NCBI GenBank assembly: GCA_019306185.1
Contig: JAFDMD010000008.1
Location: 1-38,090, forward strand
Reading direction: 5' to 3'
Source of the DNA: Deltaproteobacteria bacterium
GTDB lineage: Bacteria > Desulfobacterota > Desulfobacteria > Desulfobacterales > JAFDMD01
DNA: 38,090 bases
In this document: positions 25,467 through 33,961 of the stretch, piece by piece
Numbering within the stretch: the first letter of the stretch is position 1
How the letters are laid out: each line of letters opens with the position of its first letter
The notes under the pieces: model-generated
Databases searched by the model: none
The model's input: the letters and a program-made list of their open reading frames with translations, nothing else
What the model was told of the DNA's origin: nothing
Made by a program: the position numbers and the translations under genes

Positions 25467-26216
25467 ATGAGCGAATATAAAATTCACCCTATAGTAGCGG
25501 GAACAAAGATTTTTGATAAAAGTATGATGACTTATCAATATGCCGGCGGAACCGAATATGCAATACCTATATACTGCTGGTATATAGAGGGCGGCGATAA
25601 GAAGATACTTGTAGATACCGGCGAGATGCATCCTGTAATCTCCAAAGAGCGGGAAAAGGCTATAGGCGGCAAGATTTATAAATTTGAAGAAGGCTTAAAA
25701 CGTTGGGATTTAACTCCGGAAGATATTGATATAATAATTCATACCCATCTTCATAACGATCATTGCGAAAACGATTATAAATGCGTTAACGCCGATATTT
25801 ATGTTCATGAAAAAGAATTAAAAAGAATACATAATCCGCACCCGTTAGATTATCGTTATCTTGTCGATTATATTGAAGATGCCGAAGAAAATAATCGGAT
25901 AAAAATTATAAAAGGGGATTATGCCGAAATAGCGCCGGGTATAAAATGTTTGCTAACGCCGGCGCATACGGAAGGCGGGTTAAGCGTATTCATTGACACT
26001 TCGGCGGGCAAAGCCGTTATAACCGGTTTTTGCGTTATAGAGGAGAATTTTAATCCTCCGCCGGAAATAAAAGGTTTGGAAATGGAGGTTATACCGCCCG
26101 GAACTCATGTAAACGTATATGAGGCTTATGACATAATGATGAAAATTAAGTCCGAAGCCGATATTTTAATACCTCTTCATGAGCCGAAATTTGCTTCCGT
26201 TAATACTATCGGATAG
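25467..26216 (+). CDS. Metallo-beta-lactamase-fold hydrolase, AHL-lactonase-like subfamily
   Basis: A 249-residue MBL-fold protein 9 bases after the second NifX gene. The HxHxDH metal motif is His94, His96, Asp98 and His99 (THLHNDH); His167 (PAHTEGG) and His238 (IPLHEP) are the other expected ligands. Where family members have the bridging Asp (GD), this protein has Gly187-Phe188-Cys189 (ITGFC), so the usual second metal ligand is missing and Cys189 may substitute. Proteins of this type are often labelled N-acyl homoserine lactonase, but the substrate cannot be read from sequence. It is likely the sixth gene of the same transcript. Confidence 0.82.
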   Translation: MSEYKIHPIVAGTKIFDKSMMTYQYAGGTEYAIPIYCWYIEGGDKKILVDTGEMHPVISKEREKAIGGKIYKFEEGLKRWDLTPEDIDIIIHTHLHNDHCENDYKCVNADIYVHEKELKRIHNPHPLDYRYLVDYIEDAEENNRIKIIKGDYAEIAPGIKCLLTPAHTEGGLSVFIDTSAGKAVITGFCVIEENFNPPPEIKGLEMEVIPPGTHVNVYEAYDIMMKIKSEADILIPLHEPKFASVNTIG

Positions 26217-26219
26217 TAG

Positions 26220-26552
26220 ATGAATATTATTTTGGATTTAAAAAAAGGGAGTTGTATAAAAAGGAGCGCAAAAAAAAAATACGAAACGGTTTTAAACGAT
26301 TATTTTAGCAAAACAGTTTCGAAAGATAAAAAAGCGCTTATGGAAAAAGAGATAGAAGCTTTAAAATTTTTTTTGGAAAATGCCGATTTTAGCGGAATAA
26401 GAAGCGCATACAAAGAATTAAGCGGAGTTAAAAATATTAGAGTCGCTCTTCTATTTGACAAAGAGGATTATAAAATAGTTTTAAATGATAAAATAATAAA
26501 ATCGTATTGGAAACAGCCGTTATTAAAAATTAATCGCAAAGAAAATGATTGA
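26220..26552 (+). CDS. Conserved-looking hypothetical protein
   Basis: A 110-residue protein whose ATG is 3 bases after the MBL gene stop, so coupling is likely. I recognise no family. It is Lys-rich and soluble, with no signal peptide or cysteine pair (one Cys, at 12). An acidic/basic helix 'KDKKALMEKEIEALKFFLEN' in the middle could be a coiled coil. It ends 8 bases before the family T repeat copy 2, so its true C-terminus could have been altered by insertion, as happened to glnS. Coding status is supported by its start position and by normal codon use for this genome. Confidence 0.6.
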   Translation: MNIILDLKKGSCIKRSAKKKYETVLNDYFSKTVSKDKKALMEKEIEALKFFLENADFSGIRSAYKELSGVKNIRVALLFDKEDYKIVLNDKIIKSYWKQPLLKINRKEND

Positions 26553-26904
26553 CCTTCAAGTTTGTTTGCTCCGCTTTTTGCTTGCGGTCTCGGATTTTCG
26601 GTTTTGCTTTGTCTCAACGCAAAACCAGCCGAAAATTGTTTCCTTGACGGCAAGAGGCTCTATGCAACTAAACTTTTGATACTGCCTTTGGTAGTAATGA
26701 ATATTTTTTTTTAATATTTGCAAGAAAATGTTAAGAGGAATATTGAACGCTTGCTCCTGTTATTTCGCCCGAAGGGAGAAATAACAGGATTATTTTTGCT
26801 CGTTGTCATTTGCCGCGTTTTGTTAAAAGTTGTAAATTTATTTGATGTTATAGCAAAATGACGATGATGATTTTTCCTAATCAAATTATAATAACTTGGC
26901 TATA
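26553..26904. repeat. MITE-like element, family T copy 2
   Basis: The right end, read on the minus strand, is TATAGCCAAGTTATTATAAT followed by TTGATTAGGAAAAATCATCA, matching the left end of copy 3 (33607). The interior 26560-26752 matches 21335-21530 of copy 1 with a few substitutions. The outer left terminal repeat is not visible and was probably lost next to the upstream gene. Coordinates of the left edge are approximate. No protein is encoded. Confidence 0.65.
26756..26788. terminator. Strong hairpin inside family T copy 2
   Basis: CCTGTTATTTC (26756-26766) pairs perfectly with GAAATAACAGG (26778-26788), extended by CCC/GGG-type pairing in the loop, and is followed by ATTATTTTTGC. It is the most terminator-like structure after the DUF134-to-26552 gene run and may end that transcript. 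A related CCCCTGTTAT sequence occurs in copy 3, so the structure belongs to the element. Confidence 0.5.
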
Positions 26905-26910
26905 ACAGAG

Positions 26911-26970
26911 TTATTTGTTCGTTTGCAATGCGAAAAATTTTTTCAACGCGGCAAACGGGCAAATTGCAAA
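26911..26970. repeat. Degenerate family H element
   Basis: TTATTTGTTCGTTTGCAATG followed by CGAAAAATTTTTTCAACGCG and GCAAACGGGCAAATTGCAAA forms an inverted repeat made of the two outer arms of family H without the central 30 bases. It sits directly after family T copy 2, as copy 2 of family H sits directly before family T copy 1, so the two families tend to lie side by side. Confidence 0.5.
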
Positions 26971-26985
26971 TTTAAACGGTAAACT

Positions 26986-28398
26986 TTAAATTTTTGTATC
27001 TCCGGAATACATTGTAACTCCGGGAGGGTTTTTTCCCGGAATATAGCCGAACGGTTTTGTAAACATAGGGTTATCGAATATTGATTTTAAAAAATCTTCC
27101 CTGTATTTCGGATGGGCAATGCTCGCCACTGCAAGAGCTTTAAGCCCTTGCGTAAGTCCGCGTAAATCGGCTATTCCGTACTCGGTAACAACCACTATAG
27201 GATCATAAGAGGAAGCCGTAAGGCTTACTCCCGCGGGATGCGCCGAAGTTATTTTAGACGCTCCTTTATCGGTAACGCTTTTTATGGCTATTATAGGAAC
27301 TCCGTAATCCTGATCTCCTAACGCTCTTATAAAGTCCGGCTGCCCGCCTACTCCGCCGTAATATTTTTTCAAATCAATATATGCGGTCCATACGTTGCCG
27401 TAAAAATCAACTCCCATAGCCGTATTGATCGATATAAAAGGAGGATTGCGCCTAACGGTATCAGCGGCATTGGTGTATTGGCATGGGCGCATCTGAACGC
27501 CGAGTCTCATGTTTACAAAATCGTACAACTCTTTTGACCCCATAACCATGCTTGTAACGCTGTATCCTATATCTAACTTTTTCTTACGGTTGTTTATTAT
27601 GCCGAGTTTTTGAAGCTTCATTAAACCGTCTCCGTATATCTCGGTTTGAACGCCCAGATTTTTAAAGCCTGCGTTTTTAATTGTTCCTATAACCGCATCC
27701 GGTATTTTGCCTATTCCTATCTGAAGAGTAGAGCCGTCTTTTATAAAATGTTGCGCTATAAGTTCGCCTATTCTTTTTTCCGCTCCGGAAGCTTTATCGA
27801 AATCCGGAGCGGGAAAATCATAAACGGGCTTTATCCCTTCGGTAACAATGTAGTCTATCGAGGTTTCGTCCAATACGCTTTGCCCGTGAGTAAAAGGCAT
27901 ACCCTGATCTATTTCGGCAATTATCACTTTGGCATGATCTATAGCCGTATGCAAAGCTTCTACGGATAAACCCATAGAATACTCGCCCGTATAATCGTTT
28001 CTTCTTAATTTTAATATTACTACGTCTGGCTCGTACCTACGCCCTTTGCCTATAACATTATCCATATGGCCGAGAGTGCAGGGAAGATAATACGCTCTGC
28101 CGGAGTTTGCGGCGTCCCTGACTTCGCCCGCCGAGAATATGGAATAAGATTTAACCTTATCCTGCATTCCTTTTTCCACAAAAGGAACTCTGCCGGGTAA
28201 AAGCAGATGTATCATTTTAAAAAAAGGGCTTTTTTTATCGGACTTTTTTATTGATTCCGAAAGAGCTTCTATCAAAGCCGTAGGCGTGGCGGCGTTTGAG
28301 CCTATATAGCAATTGATATAATCTCTATTTTTAAATTTATCGTAGAGTATACCTGCTATTTCCTCTTTTTTTATTATTTTAGGTTGTTTTTTATTCAT
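26986..28398 (-). CDS. Acetyl-CoA hydrolase/transferase family protein (CoA-transferase)
   Basis: A 470-residue member of the Cat1/4-hydroxybutyrate CoA-transferase type. The catalytic Glu is Glu253 in GVQTEIYGDGLM, and the CoA-binding glycine motif is GVGGQPDF (349-356). N- and C-terminal half domains (about 1-215 and 216-440) are both complete. The enzyme would move CoA between acyl-CoA and carboxylates such as acetate or succinate; the exact pair cannot be read. It stands alone on the minus strand, divergent from the PxxKW gene, behind repeats. An SD-like GGAA lies before the ATG. Confidence 0.85.
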   Translation of the reverse strand: MNKKQPKIIKKEEIAGILYDKFKNRDYINCYIGSNAATPTALIEALSESIKKSDKKSPFFKMIHLLLPGRVPFVEKGMQDKVKSYSIFSAGEVRDAANSGRAYYLPCTLGHMDNVIGKGRRYEPDVVILKLRRNDYTGEYSMGLSVEALHTAIDHAKVIIAEIDQGMPFTHGQSVLDETSIDYIVTEGIKPVYDFPAPDFDKASGAEKRIGELIAQHFIKDGSTLQIGIGKIPDAVIGTIKNAGFKNLGVQTEIYGDGLMKLQKLGIINNRKKKLDIGYSVTSMVMGSKELYDFVNMRLGVQMRPCQYTNAADTVRRNPPFISINTAMGVDFYGNVWTAYIDLKKYYGGVGGQPDFIRALGDQDYGVPIIAIKSVTDKGASKITSAHPAGVSLTASSYDPIVVVTEYGIADLRGLTQGLKALAVASIAHPKYREDFLKSIFDNPMFTKPFGYIPGKNPPGVTMYSGDTKI

Positions 28399-28743
28399 AT
28401 GTTATTTCCGTTCTTTTTATAATTTTTTAACGCTGTTAAAATTAAAATAAATTTTAATAGGTTATATATATTGACGGGCATATTAAATCAAATATTTTTG
28501 TTTAAAAAAAAGAGCGGACGTTTTTCATTCTATTTTTATTTTAATAAAGCCAACTTGTTGTAGTTAATGGTTTTTATTTATTGTGTTAAGCAAAAAAAAT
28601 GCAAGAGAGTTTTTGCGCTATTATATTTTGATTAAGCCTTAATAATAAAAAACTATTTTATAGCTAAATAGCATGTTGACCTTATTTAACTTTACTATTA
28701 TAGACAAACAAAATTTATTTTTACAAACGGAGGTTTATCGATA
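28399..28743. other. Divergent intergenic region with promoters
   Basis: A 345-base AT-rich spacer between the divergent CoA-transferase and PxxKW genes. It holds the plus-strand promoter listed separately. No repeat family, RNA gene or additional frame was seen. Confidence 0.5.
28676..28704 (+). promoter_or_regulatory. Promoter of the PxxKW gene
   Basis: TTGACC (28676-28681) and TATAGA (28699-28704) are separated by 17 bases, close to the sigma-70 consensus. The predicted start, near 28711, leaves a leader of about 33 bases containing ACGGAGG before the ATG. Confidence 0.6.
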
Positions 28744-29025
28744 ATGATTTGCACAACTATAAGAGAAGGGCAGGAATGCTCTTTTATGAAAAAGAACGGC
28801 TGTTCGTATAACGGCGGAGTTTGTCTGGAAGTAGTGGAACAATGCGAAGGATGCGGGCAAATAGGGACTTTCGCTGCGGGCAGATATTGCTCGACATATC
28901 CTGCTCCCGCTTTAAAATGGAAGAACGGAAACTGTAATTTTGCGACTCATATAAAAACAGCGCAGGTTGCAAAAGGGAAGGTTAATCCTCTTAAAGCTTC
29001 CAAGAGGGCTTCGAGAAAGAAATAG
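28744..29025 (+). CDS. PxxKW family cysteine-rich protein
   Basis: A 93-residue protein with eight cysteines (3, 12, 20, 27, 34, 37, 49, 64) and the naming motif Pro55-x-x-Lys-Trp59 in YPAPALKW. The pattern MICTTIxEGxEC...VVEQCEGC...YCxxYPxPxxKW...CNFATHIK...NPLKASKR fits this family, found mainly in anaerobic Desulfobacterota and relatives. Function is unknown; the cysteines suggest zinc or Fe-S binding. It has its own promoter and a strong CGGAGG site. The aminotransferase gene follows after 160 bases. Confidence 0.85.
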   Translation: MICTTIREGQECSFMKKNGCSYNGGVCLEVVEQCEGCGQIGTFAAGRYCSTYPAPALKWKNGNCNFATHIKTAQVAKGKVNPLKASKRASRKK

Positions 29026-29185
29026 TATTGTATAACTTTCTATTTCGCAAGTTATTTACGTTGGGAAAGAGCGATAATAATATCGACGTAATAAAGGAAG
29101 GAATAGGTTTTTAATTTTTTAATCGACAAGATATATAAGACGGCGAACAGGTTTTATTTTGCGTTTTAAATAAGGATAAAAAAAG

Positions 29186-30496
29186 ATGAATCCTTTGGCG
29201 GAAGAACTTAATCATATTATAAAGGAAAAAAGTCCGAGTATATTTTCTATGCTCTCCTCTTTGGGAAAGGAGGCTTTTTTTCCCAAAGGAATTTTGAGTC
29301 AAAGCGCTGAGGCGAAAGAAAAGGCTTATAAGTTTAACGCTACAATAGGTATTGCAACCGAAAATAATAAGCCTATGTTTATAAATTCCGTCGCTTCGGC
29401 TATAAACGGGATAGATACGGCGGATTATTTAACTTACGCCTCTTCTTACGGAATACCGGAATTGCGACAAAGATGGCGGGAGCTTCTTTTTAATAAAAAC
29501 TCTTCTTTATTCGGCAAAAATATAAGCCTGCCGGTTGCAACCGCAGGAGTTACCAACGGATTGAGTATTTTTGCGGACATGTTTATAGATAAAAAAGATG
29601 TTATTATTATGCCTTCTATGAATTGGGGAAATTATAATATGATTTTTTCGGTTAGAAAGGGGGCTAATATAAGTCTTTATGATCTTTTTTCGGACAATAA
29701 AGGGTTTAATATAAAAGGTTTTGAAAAAAAGATTAAAGAGGAGGCCGCAAAAAATAATAAAATAACCGTAATTCTTAATTTTCCCCATAATCCTACCGGA
29801 TATAGCGTGTCGGACAAAGAAGCGGACGCTATTGTCGATATATTATATAAAACGGCAGAATCCGGCACAAATGTTATAGCCCTTATAGACGACGCGTATT
29901 TCGGGCTTGTATATGAAGAGGGGATTTTAAAAGAATCTCTATTTGCAAGACTTTCTGGCTTGCATAAAAATATTTTGGCGGTTAAGGCAGACGGCGCTAC
30001 AAAAGAGGAGTTTGTATGGGGATTAAGGGTAGGATTTGTAACTTACGGATGCAAGGAGCTTGACGACGATTATAGCGAGTTGTACGAAGCTTTGGAAAAA
30101 AAGACTGCGGGCAGTATAAGGGGCGCCATTTCAAACGCTTCTCATTTAAGTCAAAGGCTTGTTTTAAATCTTCTGAATTCTCCGACGCATGCAGCGGAAA
30201 AAGAGGAAAAATTTAATATCTTAAAAAAAAGAGCGCTTAAAATAAAAGAGGTTTTAAAATCGTCGAGGTATTCCAAGAAATTTGAGGCGTTTCCTTTTAA
30301 TTCCGGTTATTTTATGTGCATAAAGCTTAAATCGGATATAACGGCGGAGAGTTTAAGACAAGCGCTTTTAAGCAAATACGGGGTAGGACTGATAGCCGTA
30401 GGAGAAAAGAATTTAAGGGTGGCTTTTTCCAGCATAAACGAGGAAGATATACCGGAGTTATTCGATATTATTTTAAAATGCATAAACGAATTTTGA
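29186..30496 (+). CDS. PLP-dependent aminotransferase, class I/II
   Basis: A 436-residue fold-type I aminotransferase. It shows the substrate loop 'ITVILNFPHNPTGYSVSDKE' with the NPTG motif, the Asp and Tyr contacts in LIDDAYFGLVYE, and the PLP Lys followed by a distal Arg in 'VKADGATKEEFVWGLRVGF'. The TKEEFVWGLRVG arrangement is that of a distinct bacterial subgroup near aromatic/tyrosine aminotransferases. The substrate is not determinable. Its 3' end overlaps the ClC gene start by 19 bases, suggesting cotranscription. Confidence 0.85.
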   Translation: MNPLAEELNHIIKEKSPSIFSMLSSLGKEAFFPKGILSQSAEAKEKAYKFNATIGIATENNKPMFINSVASAINGIDTADYLTYASSYGIPELRQRWRELLFNKNSSLFGKNISLPVATAGVTNGLSIFADMFIDKKDVIIMPSMNWGNYNMIFSVRKGANISLYDLFSDNKGFNIKGFEKKIKEEAAKNNKITVILNFPHNPTGYSVSDKEADAIVDILYKTAESGTNVIALIDDAYFGLVYEEGILKESLFARLSGLHKNILAVKADGATKEEFVWGLRVGFVTYGCKELDDDYSELYEALEKKTAGSIRGAISNASHLSQRLVLNLLNSPTHAAEKEEKFNILKKRALKIKEVLKSSRYSKKFEAFPFNSGYFMCIKLKSDITAESLRQALLSKYGVGLIAVGEKNLRVAFSSINEEDIPELFDIILKCINEF

Positions 30497-32268
30497 TTGA
30501 TAAGACAAATATTATTCAAAAAGCCGGCAAGTGGTTTTTATATTTTTTGGCAATAGGTATAATAGCCGGTTTCGGAGCGGTTCTTTTTCATTATTTATGC
30601 CAATTCGGAATTCATTATTTTATGGATTTAATCGCGGGATACCGCCCGCCTTCTCCCGCGGGGGAGCATCATCTTTTCCCGCCTTCTTCAACCCTATTTA
30701 ATAGATGGACGCTTTTATTGTTGCCTGCTTTCGGAGGGCTTTTAAGCGGATTTTTAGTATATACTTTTGCGCCCGAAGCGGAAGGGCACGGAACGGACGC
30801 CGCTATAAACGCTTACCATCATAAAGGCGGTTACGTAAGGGGGAGAGTTCCTTTTATAAAGACAATAGCCTCCGCAATTACTCTTACTACCGGCGGCTCC
30901 GGCGGAAGAGAAGGACCCATCGCTCAAATAGGAGCGGGATTCGGCTCTTTTCTTGCCACAAAATTAAAACTTTCGGATAGAGAACGCAGAATTATGATGG
31001 CTGCCGGAATAGGCGCGGGCGTGGGAAGTATATTTCGCGCTCCTTTGGCGGGAGCTTTATTTGCGGCGGAGGTTTTATACAGAGACCCGGAGTTTGAATC
31101 GGAGGTAATAATACCCGCGGGGATATCTTCTGTTGTGGCATACTGCATTTTTTGCCTTTTTTTCGGCTGGGGGTCATTATTTGATTCTCCGGGTTTTAAA
31201 TTTCAAAATCCGCTTGAGTTGGGACCATATACTGTTTTGGCGGTTATTCTTGTAGGCGTAGGAATTTTCTATATAAAATCTTTTTACGGAGTAATCGGTT
31301 ATTTCGATAAAATGAAAAAAATTCCGAATCATATAAAACCGGCTATAGGGGGCTTATTAACCGGCATAATCGGTTTTTTTTTGCCGCATACATTGGCGTT
31401 TGGCTACGGTTTTGCGCAGATGGCTATTAATAATCAACTTACCATACCTTTTCTTTTATCGCTTGCAATAGGAAAAGCGCTTACAACCTCCTTTTCGATA
31501 GGCTCCGGAGGATCCGGCGGCGTTTTCGGTCCCTCTATCGTTATAGGCGGAGCTATGGGCGGAGCGGTGGGAAAAATTTTTCATCAAATAATGCCTACGG
31601 TGGTAACCGAACCCGGAGCGTTCGTAATAGTGGGGATGGCGGGTTTTTTTACAGCGGTATCCAATACCCCTATATCTACGATAATTTTTGTAAGCGAAAT
31701 GACAAATTCTTATCATTTACTTCTACCTTCTCTTTTGGTATGCTCCCTTTCGTACCTTGCTTCTAAAAAATGGACTATTTTTCATTGTCAAGTTAAAAGC
31801 AAAATAGATTCTCCGGCTCATTCCGGCGATTTTTTTGTGGATATACTGCAAGAAATAAAGGTTGCAGATATATCCGAACATATTACTCCGGTTGATATGA
31901 CTCCGGAAAACATGCGTTTTTCGGAGTTTAAAAAATTTTTTTCTCAAACAAAACAACATTATTTTCCGGTTAAAAACAGTAAGCAAGAGTTATCCGGCGT
32001 TTTTTCCAGTACGGATATAAGGGCGATTATTTTTTCGGAACATATAGAAGATATTGTGGTAATAAAGGATATAGCGACAACGGATATTATAACGGCTACT
32101 TTTGAAGAGGATTTGAATTCGGTTTTACAGAAATTTACCGTAAAAAACATAGATAGTCTTCCTATTGTTTCAAGCAAAAATCCAAAAGAGCTATTCGGGA
32201 TGTTAAGCAGACGTTCGGTTATAGCTTTTTACAATCAAAAAGTGGAAGAAAAAAAGAGGCAAGATTAA
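30478..32268 (+). CDS. ClC-family chloride channel/antiporter with C-terminal CBS domains
   Basis: A 596-residue membrane protein. The second ClC motif GREGP (143-147, with the gating Glu145) and the third motif GVFGP in 'GSGGSGGVFGPSIVIGG' are intact. The first motif, normally GSGIP, reads GHGTD (103-107) within EAEGHGTDAAINAYH, a replacement known in some prokaryotic ClC subgroups. About ten or more hydrophobic helices cover residues 15-420, and a CBS pair occupies about 450-590. It overlaps the aminotransferase gene by 19 bases and the lipoprotein gene by one base. Cl-/H+ exchange is likely because Glu145 is kept, but ion choice is uncertain. Confidence 0.9.
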   Translation: MHKRILIDKTNIIQKAGKWFLYFLAIGIIAGFGAVLFHYLCQFGIHYFMDLIAGYRPPSPAGEHHLFPPSSTLFNRWTLLLLPAFGGLLSGFLVYTFAPEAEGHGTDAAINAYHHKGGYVRGRVPFIKTIASAITLTTGGSGGREGPIAQIGAGFGSFLATKLKLSDRERRIMMAAGIGAGVGSIFRAPLAGALFAAEVLYRDPEFESEVIIPAGISSVVAYCIFCLFFGWGSLFDSPGFKFQNPLELGPYTVLAVILVGVGIFYIKSFYGVIGYFDKMKKIPNHIKPAIGGLLTGIIGFFLPHTLAFGYGFAQMAINNQLTIPFLLSLAIGKALTTSFSIGSGGSGGVFGPSIVIGGAMGGAVGKIFHQIMPTVVTEPGAFVIVGMAGFFTAVSNTPISTIIFVSEMTNSYHLLLPSLLVCSLSYLASKKWTIFHCQVKSKIDSPAHSGDFFVDILQEIKVADISEHITPVDMTPENMRFSEFKKFFSQTKQHYFPVKNSKQELSGVFSSTDIRAIIFSEHIEDIVVIKDIATTDIITATFEEDLNSVLQKFTVKNIDSLPIVSSKNPKELFGMLSRRSVIAFYNQKVEEKKRQD

Positions 32269-33521
32269 TGATTATTTTAAATAGAATAAAGATATTTGCC
32301 GCAATTGTTATTATTCCGTTGATTTTTTTCGGCTGTTTTCAAAAAAAAGAGGTGGCGATTCCGGATCGCTCGCCTTCGGAAGAGATTGAAGCGGGAGATG
32401 TCGAAGCGCAGGAGCCGGTTATAAAGGATATTGAGCAAGTCGAGGAAGAGGATATAAAACAGCCCGACATTATTAAAAAAGAGCGGAAAGTTATTATAGG
32501 GTGTATGCTTCCTTTAAGCGGCAAATACCAAAAAATCGGCAAAAGAGCGTTAAACGGGTTGGAGTTTGCGGTTTACGATTTTAATAATAGACATGCGGGA
32601 TTATTTTCCGCAAAATTGCTTATTCAAGATACCGCAGGCGCAACCGAGCAAGCGCTGGCGGGTTTAAAAGAGTTGGCGCAAGCAAAAGTTTCGGCGGTTA
32701 TAGGGCCTATGATAGCGGTTGGTCCCGAGGTTCAAAACAAGGCGATAGATTATAAGCTTCCTCTTATCCTATTAAGCAATAAAAGTAAGATCGAGCAGTC
32801 CGAAGATTTTATATTCAGAAATTTTTTAACCCCCCAAAATCAGGTTGAAGCGATAGTATCTTATGCAATTTTAGAACTCGGTATTAAAAGGTTTGCGGTA
32901 TTATATCCGGACGAAAATTACGGCAGAGATTTTATGAAGCTTCTTAATGGAGAGCTTGAAAAACATAATGGTTATGTATCGGCTGCTGCTGCGTATGATA
33001 TTAATGCCGTTGATTTTTCCGATTATGTAAAAAGGCTTATATTGCAGAGCGTTAATTTCGAGGCTATATTTATTCCGGATGTTCCGGAAAAAGCGGGTTT
33101 GATAATACCGCATCTTGCATATAACGACATAAGAAACATTTATATTTTCGGAACAAACTTATGGCATTCTCCCAAATTGGTTAGAACGATTTCTAACAAT
33201 ACAAAAGGGGTAATAATACCGGACGGTTTTTTTGCCGAAGCCGAAAAAAACGAGGTTAGAGAATTTTCGGAAAGTTTTGAAGCGGTTTATGCAAACAAGC
33301 CGCAATTTATTGAAGCGGTGGCTTATGATACGGCAAATTTTCTTTTGGAAACAACGGCAAGGGTGGAAGGGAAGCTGTTTTCAAGTATATCGGACGGGTT
33401 AAAAAATATTCAAGGATACGACGGAGTAGCCGGATTAAGATGTTTTGACGGTTTCGGAGAAGCGGTAAAAAATATTTATCTTTTAAGGTTAGGCGCTTCC
33501 GGCTTTCAAGAGATTAAATAA
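32268..33521 (+). CDS. Periplasmic-binding-type lipoprotein (LppC/LivK-like)
   Basis: A 417-residue protein with a signal peptide (about 1-22) and a lipobox-like PLIFFGC at Cys23, then an acidic Glu/Pro/Ile linker (30-70). The type I periplasmic-binding fold follows: 'GCMLPLSGKYQKIGKRALNG', AVIGPMIAVGPEVQNKAID, and FAVLYPDENYGRDFMKLLNGEL. This matches the YraM/LppC and branched-chain amino acid binding group, and among anaerobes such proteins are often annotated as penicillin-binding protein activators. No ABC permease genes are nearby, which favours a cell-envelope role over transport. Its ATG shares one base with the ClC stop. Confidence 0.82.
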   Translation: MIILNRIKIFAAIVIIPLIFFGCFQKKEVAIPDRSPSEEIEAGDVEAQEPVIKDIEQVEEEDIKQPDIIKKERKVIIGCMLPLSGKYQKIGKRALNGLEFAVYDFNNRHAGLFSAKLLIQDTAGATEQALAGLKELAQAKVSAVIGPMIAVGPEVQNKAIDYKLPLILLSNKSKIEQSEDFIFRNFLTPQNQVEAIVSYAILELGIKRFAVLYPDENYGRDFMKLLNGELEKHNGYVSAAAAYDINAVDFSDYVKRLILQSVNFEAIFIPDVPEKAGLIIPHLAYNDIRNIYIFGTNLWHSPKLVRTISNNTKGVIIPDGFFAEAEKNEVREFSESFEAVYANKPQFIEAVAYDTANFLLETTARVEGKLFSSISDGLKNIQGYDGVAGLRCFDGFGEAVKNIYLLRLGASGFQEIK

Positions 33522-33961
33522 CTTCTAATAAAAATAAGCCGTTTTGTTTTGGCGACTGATAAAGATTTAAGCGTAATACTAATAAAAAGGTTGCGCAACA
33601 GACCTATATAGCCGAATTATTATAATTTGATTGAGAAAAATTATCATCGTCATTTGGCTATAAGATCAAATAAATTTGCGGGGCTTAACAAAGCGCGGTA
33701 AATGACAGGGAGCAAAAATAATTCGGGGATTTCTCCCTTCGGTCGAAAGTCCCCTGTTATTTTAAATTATATCAACTTGGTTATATGTATGGGCGTTGTA
33801 TGTAAATAGATACTTGATTTATTAATCTGTTTATTATAAAAGCGACTAATCAACCCGAATCCGAACCTGCATTCTATTTTTACTACAACTTCTGTCTATG
33901 TAACGGTATCTATTTTTAAAAAGACTATTACTATAATAATATTTTGGAAAGGAGACCTATT
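33522..33961. other. Intergenic region with family T copy 3 and a possible promoter
   Basis: A 440-base gap. Besides the repeat (33607-33785) it contains an inverted pair AAATAGATAC (33804-33813) and GTATCTATTT (33906-33915), and a poor TTGATT/TATAAA pair with only 15 bases between. The beta-barrel gene's GGAAAGGAGA site is at its right edge. No further gene is supported. Confidence 0.5.
33607..33785. repeat. MITE-like element, family T copy 3
   Basis: A 179-base segment with left end TATAGCCGAATTATTATAAT followed by TTGATTG, and right end that reads TATAACCAAGTTGATATAAT on the other strand. Its left 100 bases are the reverse complement of 26797-26904 with scattered changes. It contains the ATTTGCGGGGCTTAACAAAG tract and a GGTCGAAAGTCCCCTG palindrome. 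No coding capacity. Confidence 0.7.

Noticed and set aside
33944-33961. Longer start (TTG) for the beta-barrel gene, adding MERRPI
   Set aside because: The added codons are the Shine-Dalgarno site GGAAAGGAGA of the ATG at 33962, and the signal peptide begins properly at that ATG.
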